Below are positions 6,937-10,220 of a stretch of 10,220 bases of DNA, piece by piece; the stretch's first letter is position 1; every line of letters starts with the position of its first letter. Position numbers and translations under genes: made by a program. A model generated the notes under the pieces. The model saw nothing but the letters and a program-made list of their open reading frames with translations. It was not told the DNA's origin and searched no databases. Source of the DNA: Deltaproteobacteria bacterium (GTDB taxonomy: Bacteria > Desulfobacterota > Desulfarculia > Adiutricales > Adiutricaceae); the NCBI GenBank assembly GCA_031257955.1, contig JAIRNQ010000294.1, positions 1 through 10,220 of the forward strand, read 5' to 3'.

Positions 6937-7168
6937 CGGGCGGCCGAACCCAAGATCGGCCGCCGATGAAAGTCCTATCTACCGGGCGGCCCGACTCATG
7001 GCCGGTCGCCGAAAAAGGTCGCCCCGCAAGGGCGAAAAAACCCGTCAAACGTTTTGGCCCAAATTTTGGGGCCAAAAACCGGGGCGCGAGGCTCTCTGGC
7101 TCTACGGCTCTCCGGGTCTCCGGGTCTCCGGGTTTTTTGGCGCGAAAATCGCTCCGCTTAGACGACTT
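6937..7168 (-). other. Long untranslated leader between the cbiK promoter and the riboswitch
   Basis: If transcription starts about 7 bases after the -10 box, some 230 bases precede the aptamer. I see no coding frame of merit. The segment contains an 8-bp repeat (7093-7132) and a hairpin TTTTGGCCC/GGGCCAAAA (7052-7060 with 7069-7077). No T-rich tail follows that hairpin in the direction of transcription. A second, weaker promoter closer to the aptamer cannot be excluded. Confidence 0.5.
7093..7132. repeat. 8-bp tandem repeat, five units
   Basis: Plus-strand units are TCTCTGGC, TCTACGGC, then three exact copies of TCTCCGGG. It lies in the presumed cbiK leader, about 35 bases after the predicted transcription start. 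Confidence 0.85.
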
Positions 7169-7174
7169 TTATGA

Positions 7175-7203
7175 AGTATAGAGACAAACGGGGCAGTTGT
7201 CAA
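7175..7203 (-). promoter_or_regulatory. Sigma-70-like promoter for cbiK and its riboswitch
   Basis: The minus strand reads TTGACA (7203-7198), a 17-base spacer, then TATACT (7180-7175). The -35 box is a perfect consensus, the -10 differs at one base and the spacing is ideal. Predicted start is near 7168, reading toward the cobalamin riboswitch. No other minus-strand promoter this good was seen upstream of cbiK. Confidence 0.8.
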
Positions 7204-7320
7204 CGCCAAATCCCAGGTCGACGAAAGGCCGAAAAGGTTAAATTTTAAGGGAGTTGCCGGTATGGGGGACGGTCGGAAACTGGTCGGTGGAAGCCAGTCG
7301 GGCCCCAGTCGAAAGTCCGC

Positions 7321-7346
7321 CCGGGGAGGCCGATAGGCCTCCCCGG
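7321..7346. other. Perfect hairpin upstream of the panC promoter
   Basis: CCGGGGAGGCC and GGCCTCCCCGG form an 11-bp perfect stem around GATA. Neither strand has a T-run after it, so it is not a classical terminator. It ends 10 bases before the predicted panC -35 box and could be an operator or a cruciform-prone site. Confidence 0.7.
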
Positions 7347-7356
7347 TCGGCCCGCC

Positions 7357-7385
7357 TTGCCAAGGTCCGGGCCATTGGCTAAAAT
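7357..7385 (+). promoter_or_regulatory. Sigma-70-like promoter for panC
   Basis: TTGCCA (7357-7362), a 17-base spacer and TAAAAT (7380-7385) each differ from consensus by one base. A start near 7392 would give a panC leader of about 178 bases that contains the hairpin at 7487-7510. Confidence 0.6.
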
Positions 7386-7486
7386 GGTGGCGTGAATTTC
7401 CCCCTTAACCCGCCAGACCGAGGTTTTTTAGCCCCGAACGGTTTTCCCGCGCCAGGGGGACCGACATTGGTGGCCAGAAGTCCCCG

Positions 7487-7510
7487 GGGCCCCCAATGGT
7501 TTGGGGGCCC
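7487..7510 (+). other. Perfect hairpin in the panC leader
   Basis: GGGCCCCCAA and TTGGGGGCCC form a 10-bp stem around TGGT. A following GGGGCCC (7514-7520) offers an alternative partner for the 3' arm. It ends 59 bases before the panC start, with no T-run. It could influence mRNA stability or translation, but no known regulatory RNA class is recognised. Confidence 0.65.
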
Positions 7511-7569
7511 AAAGGGGCCCACAAGCCCGGAGGCTTAGAGGCCAAGAGGTTTAAAGGATTGTTTAGAGC

Positions 7570-8442
7570 ATGGAAACCATAGCGAGCCCCTTAGAGACTC
7601 AAAAACTGTGCGCCTCCTGGAGGGCGGCCGGGCTGAAGATTGGCCTGGTCCCGACCATGGGTTATTTGCACGCCGGGCACGAGAGTTTAATCGTCAAGGC
7701 CCTGGCCGAAAGCGATCGGGTGGTGGTCTCGATTTTCGTCAACCCTACCCAATTCGGCCCGAAAGAGGATCTGGACAAATACCCCAGGGACTTTCAAAGG
7801 GACCAAAGCCTTTGCCGCTCGCTGGGAGTTTCCTTAATCTTCGCCCCCAGCCCAGACGACATGTACCCGGCCGGCTTTGCCACCAAAGTGGCCGTGCCCT
7901 CCATGGCCGCGACGCTGTGCGGGCGGAACCGGCCCAACCATTTTGATGGCGTGTGCCTGGTCTGCTCCAAGCTATTTAATGTCGTCGGCCCGAGGAAGGC
8001 TTACTTTGGCCTTAAAGACGCCCAGCAGTATTTTGTCTTGGCCAGGATGGTCAGGGATCTGAACCTGGATTTGGAACTGGTGCCTTGCCCCACCGTCCGT
8101 GAGCCGGACGGGCTGGCTCTCAGTTCCCGTAACGCCTACCTAAACGAGGCCGAGAGAAAGGCGGCCACGGTCCTCTCCCGGGCCCTGGACCGGGCCAAGG
8201 GCGCCGCCCTTGGGGGCCAGCGGGACCCTAAGGCCTTAATCGATCTTATCGCCGCGACCGTGGCCGAAGAACCCTTGGCCCGTCTGGAGTACGCCCAGGT
8301 GGTCGCGACAGGCGATCTGGCCGACGTCTCGGCCGACCTCTCGACCATAGATGGCGAGATCCTCGTGGCCGCCGCCCTCTGGCTGGGCCAGACCAGGCTC
8401 ATAGACAACTTCCTCTTCACCCCTCCCGAGGCCCGGCGCTAA
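7570..8442 (+). CDS. panC: Pantothenate synthetase (pantoate--beta-alanine ligase)
   Basis: A 290-aa cytoplasmic enzyme of normal family length. It joins pantoate and beta-alanine using ATP through a pantoyl-adenylate, the last step of vitamin B5 synthesis before the CoA pathway. All signature motifs are present: PTMGYLHAGH (28-37, the HIGH-type ATP site with His34 and His37), FVNPTQF (56-62), FAPSPDDMYP (91-100), HFDGV (124-128), KLFN (134-137), FGLKDAQQ (146-153) and DGLALSSRN (180-188, the KMSKS-like loop). One small deviation is RPNHF where RPGHF is usual. The ATG at 7570 is preceded by AAAGGA (7553-7558) at 11 bases. A promoter-like sequence lies at 7357-7385. panB and panD are not adjacent, so the gene appears monocistronic. 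It converges with the gene ending at 8485, 42 bases apart, and has no plus-strand T-run terminator of its own. Confidence 0.98.
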   Translation: METIASPLETQKLCASWRAAGLKIGLVPTMGYLHAGHESLIVKALAESDRVVVSIFVNPTQFGPKEDLDKYPRDFQRDQSLCRSLGVSLIFAPSPDDMYPAGFATKVAVPSMAATLCGRNRPNHFDGVCLVCSKLFNVVGPRKAYFGLKDAQQYFVLARMVRDLNLDLELVPCPTVREPDGLALSSRNAYLNEAERKAATVLSRALDRAKGAALGGQRDPKALIDLIAATVAEEPLARLEYAQVVATGDLADVSADLSTIDGEILVAAALWLGQTRLIDNFLFTPPEARR

Positions 8443-8448
8443 CCCCAC

Positions 8449-8476
8449 AAAAAAATCCCCGACCGGACGGCCGGGG
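8449..8476 (-). terminator. Rho-independent terminator of the AAA-like gene
   Basis: On the minus strand CCCCGGCC and GGTCGGGG (8476-8457) form an 8-bp stem with one mismatch and a 4-base loop, followed by A and seven T (8455-8449). It begins 8 bases after the TGA of the minus-strand gene. On the plus strand it also forms a hairpin just after panC but lacks the T-run. Confidence 0.85.
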
Positions 8477-8484
8477 CGCTTGGC

Positions 8485-10220
8485 TCAAAGCCGGTAGACC
8501 GCGGCTTTTAGGCCGTCGCTGGCGTCGCGGAAGAGAAAGCGGCAGCCGCTGACGTTCATGGCGTTGGCGGCGCTTTCCGGCGGGAGCTTGGAGCGGATTA
8601 TGGCCTGGATGGGGGTTTTTTTGAAGTTTTCGGCCTCAGCCTCTATCGCCTCCCGGCGATCGGTCGCGTCCCGGAACCGCAGGGCGAAGAAACGCGGCTC
8701 AAAATCGGCCTCGCCGGGAATCGGCCGCCTTTCCATGAGGTAGTCGAATTGGTCGGCGTCGAAGGCCCAAAGGCCTTGGTTGGCCATGGCCAAGGCGTAA
8801 ACGGTAAGCCTCCGACAATAGTCAAAGCCGTTAATCCCCGCGCCCCTGGGGGGAGCGGCCAACCAAAGCAGATCCCGGAATACGTCTTCAATCCTGTCCC
8901 GATCGTGATCGATCAAGGCCTGGGTGAAGCTGGCCGCCAGGGCGTAAGCCTCCCTGGCGTCGGTTTTCGGGGGGATCACCTCCAACAGAAGGGGCAACAG
9001 GGCCCCCTTAACCCCGTCGTTGGGAAAGGCGAGAAACGAGTCCCCGGCGGGATCGGCCCCACCAATTGTGTCGGTAGGCTTGTCGGCGGACTTATCGGTG
9101 GATTTATCGACGGATTTATCGACGAACTTGTCGGTGGATTTATCGACGGGCTTGTCGGTGGGCTTGTCGGCGGATTTATCGACGGATTTATCGACGGGCT
9201 TGTCGGCGGATTTATCGACGGTAAGAAAACCCCGAAAATACATCAACGACGCGGCGCTGGGCGCCTCCGGGCGCAGGGGCGAAACCTCCGACAGTTTTAA
9301 GGCTTTGCCCAAATAATCCAAGGCCTCGGGCGACCGGCCGTTCAAGCGGGCCTTCAATTCCCCAAAGGCCCCTTCCACCCAGTGGTCCTTAAACGACGGA
9401 TCCCCAAAAAATGCGAAAAGCGATTCCGGGTTAATGACCCTATCTCTGCCGTTCCAGCTATAGCCGCCGTAATGGTCCATGAGTTGCCGATACGGATCCT
9501 CGGCGAATAAGGACTTGAAGGCGCTCTCCCCTTTAGCCCCCGAATTCGCGGCGTACTCGACCCACTCGCCAAAGATCCCGTTCAATTCCTCCCAGCTAAA
9601 GCCAAAGGCCTTCCCGAGAGCCCCCAACCGCCCGGCGTCCCCAACCGGCCGAAGGCCTGGGCCCTCCGTAAATCCCAGCGCCGTCTCGCCGACGAATAAT
9701 AAGAGCCCCACCTTATCGCTTTGGCGCATGGCCCGGTAGAGATCCTCCAGAACTTTCCACACTTGGGCGGCCAAGGCCGGCTCGCTTATCGCCTTTAAAA
9801 CCGGCGCGTCGTAGCCCTCGACAATTACCGCCACCTCACCCGTCCCCTGGCCAATCGCTTGGCCCGTCGCCTGGCCAATCGCCTGGCCTTCAATCTTACC
9901 TACCGCCTCGGCGGAGAGCTTACCCGCCACCTCGGCGGCCGGCTCACCCAAACCCCCGCTTTGGCCCCGACCGGCCAGTTTATCCACCATTTCGCCGAAG
10001 GCGGCGGCCGGACGGTCTCCGGAAGCCGGCAGATCCAGTGCCTGGGCGGCCTCCCCCAGGGCCGAGACGAGCTGGGCTTCCAACGCCTTGGGGTCGGGGG
10101 CGGCCATATTTTCAAAATTCAGTCGAAGAACCGGCTTCGGTAGCCATTGGTAGTCAGATTTGTCCAGCCACAAACCGGCGAAGGGTTCCCGCTTGGCTTC
10201 CAGGGCCAAGGCCAAGGCGT
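8485..10220 (-). CDS. AAA-ATPase-like/PD-(D/E)XK family protein, probably degenerate (5' end outside window)
   Basis: The frame is open to the window edge, so the N-terminus with the expected Walker A motif is missing; 577 residues are visible. Numbered from the TTG at 10215, residues 1-37 (KREPFAGLWL, then PVLRLNFENM) match the segment after Walker A in the AAA-ATPase-like family. Residues 128-140 occupy the Walker B position but read VAVIVEGYDAPVL, where the family normally has LIDEYDAP: the DE pair is EG. Residues 250-270 (GGYSWNGRDRVINPESLFAFF) match the lid region. After GFLTV (329-333) comes a 48-residue DK repeat, then FLAFPNDGV (394-402), the usual opening of the C-terminal PD-(D/E)XK part. 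At the usual nuclease strand the text is RFFALRFRD (508-516), with Ala511 and Arg513 where E-x-K is expected. The family function is not established. Here both active sites look altered, suggesting a non-catalytic protein or early decay. No internal stop is present. Confidence 0.8.
   Translation of the reverse strand, partial: ALALALEAKREPFAGLWLDKSDYQWLPKPVLRLNFENMAAPDPKALEAQLVSALGEAAQALDLPASGDRPAAAFGEMVDKLAGRGQSGGLGEPAAEVAGKLSAEAVGKIEGQAIGQATGQAIGQGTGEVAVIVEGYDAPVLKAISEPALAAQVWKVLEDLYRAMRQSDKVGLLLFVGETALGFTEGPGLRPVGDAGRLGALGKAFGFSWEELNGIFGEWVEYAANSGAKGESAFKSLFAEDPYRQLMDHYGGYSWNGRDRVINPESLFAFFGDPSFKDHWVEGAFGELKARLNGRSPEALDYLGKALKLSEVSPLRPEAPSAASLMYFRGFLTVDKSADKPVDKSVDKSADKPTDKPVDKSTDKFVDKSVDKSTDKSADKPTDTIGGADPAGDSFLAFPNDGVKGALLPLLLEVIPPKTDAREAYALAASFTQALIDHDRDRIEDVFRDLLWLAAPPRGAGINGFDYCRRLTVYALAMANQGLWAFDADQFDYLMERRPIPGEADFEPRFFALRFRDATDRREAIEAEAENFKKTPIQAIIRSKLPPESAANAMNVSGCRFLFRDASDGLKAAVYRL
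9076..9219 (-). repeat. 12-bp coding tandem repeat, 12 units, encoding (V/A/T)DK(S/P)
   Basis: Twelve exact-length units encode in order VDKS, ADKP, VDKS, VDKS, ADKP, TDKP, VDKS, TDKF, VDKS, VDKS, TDKS, ADKP. The six VDKS units are identical at DNA level (minus strand GTCGATAAATCC). The ADKP/TDKP units use a different linked codon set (GAC AAG CCC/CCT). Two unit types with linked codons point to slippage or unequal exchange of whole units. The period keeps the reading frame. Confidence 0.95.
9841..9888 (-). repeat. 12-bp coding tandem repeat, 4 units, encoding GQ(A/G)(I/T)
   Basis: Units GQAI, GQAT, GQAI, GQGT occur immediately before the Walker B-like strand of the same protein. They share the 12-bp period of the DK array but not its sequence. 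Confidence 0.9.

Larger units (their letters stand above)
7204..7569. other. Gene-free region upstream of panC
   Basis: No gene or tRNA is evident. It holds the predicted panC promoter (7357-7385), a perfect hairpin with a GATA loop (7321-7346) just before it, and a second perfect hairpin (7487-7510) in the predicted panC 5' untranslated region. It separates the divergent cbiK and panC promoters. Confidence 0.6.

Noticed and set aside
6664..7181. Small plus-strand open frames at 6664-6915 and 6912-7181
   Set aside because: They overlap the cobalamin riboswitch, its leader and promoter on the opposite strand, and have no recognisable product.
7204..7569. tRNA or other structured RNA gene upstream of panC
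   Set aside because: No T-loop GGTTCRA-type motif or cloverleaf arrangement was found; only simple hairpins.
9076..9219. CRISPR array
   Set aside because: Units are 12 bp, contiguous and without spacers, and they are in frame with a protein-coding gene.
8749..9300. Plus-strand open frame with Gly/Phe/Ile-rich repeats (GGFIDG-like)
   Set aside because: It is the antisense reading of the DK repeat in the AAA-like gene. The repeat looks striking only because a 12-bp period stays open in several frames.

Overview
The window is a GC-rich, bacterial, ordinary chromosomal segment. It most resembles an anaerobic deltaproteobacterium (Desulfobacterota, in the broad Desulfovibrio sense). The taxonomic hint rests on a secreted CbiK-type cobaltochelatase, a form described from Desulfovibrio vulgaris, and on a protein of the AAA-ATPase-like/PD-(D/E)XK family that is commonly expanded in gut and termite-gut anaerobes. 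The assignment is an inference; no rRNA or tRNA is present. DNA style is distinctive: GGCC is extremely frequent and short tandem repeats occur both inside and between genes.

Layout. (1) 1-4008, plus strand: the C-terminal three quarters or so of a bacterial alpha-2-macroglobulin with an intact CLEQ thioester; the N-terminus lies off the left edge. (2) 4036-5055, minus: a secreted substrate-binding protein of the BtuF/FepB type, tail to tail with the macroglobulin. (3) 5056-5488: gene-free, holding a degraded second copy of the binding-protein gene start, a 13-bp tandem repeat and the cbiK terminator. (4) 5489-6499, minus: cbiK with a signal peptide. (5) 6500-7203, minus: the cbiK control region, with a near-consensus promoter, a long leader, a clear cobalamin riboswitch, a P13-like hairpin and an intrinsic terminator that probably forms the expression platform. 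(6) 7204-7569: panC upstream region with a good sigma-70-like promoter and two perfect hairpins. (7) 7570-8442, plus: panC. (8) 8449-8476: minus-strand terminator. (9) 8485-10220, minus: an AAA-ATPase-like/PD-(D/E)XK protein cut by the right edge, apparently catalytically degenerate and carrying two 12-bp-period coding repeats.

How the genes work together. The riboswitch places cbiK under cobalamin control. CbiK and the binding protein are both predicted to be periplasmic and lie in the same orientation, which suggests a shared tetrapyrrole, cobalt or corrinoid acquisition role. A strong terminator separates them, however, and no permease or ATPase gene is present here. Alpha-2-macroglobulin (trapping of foreign proteases), PanC (pantothenate synthesis) and the degenerate ATPase-like protein look functionally unrelated. 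I did not find a clearly new multi-gene system. The best leads are the complete B12-responsive attenuator, the degenerate repeat-loaded ATPase-like protein, and the duplicated gene start at 5023-5372.
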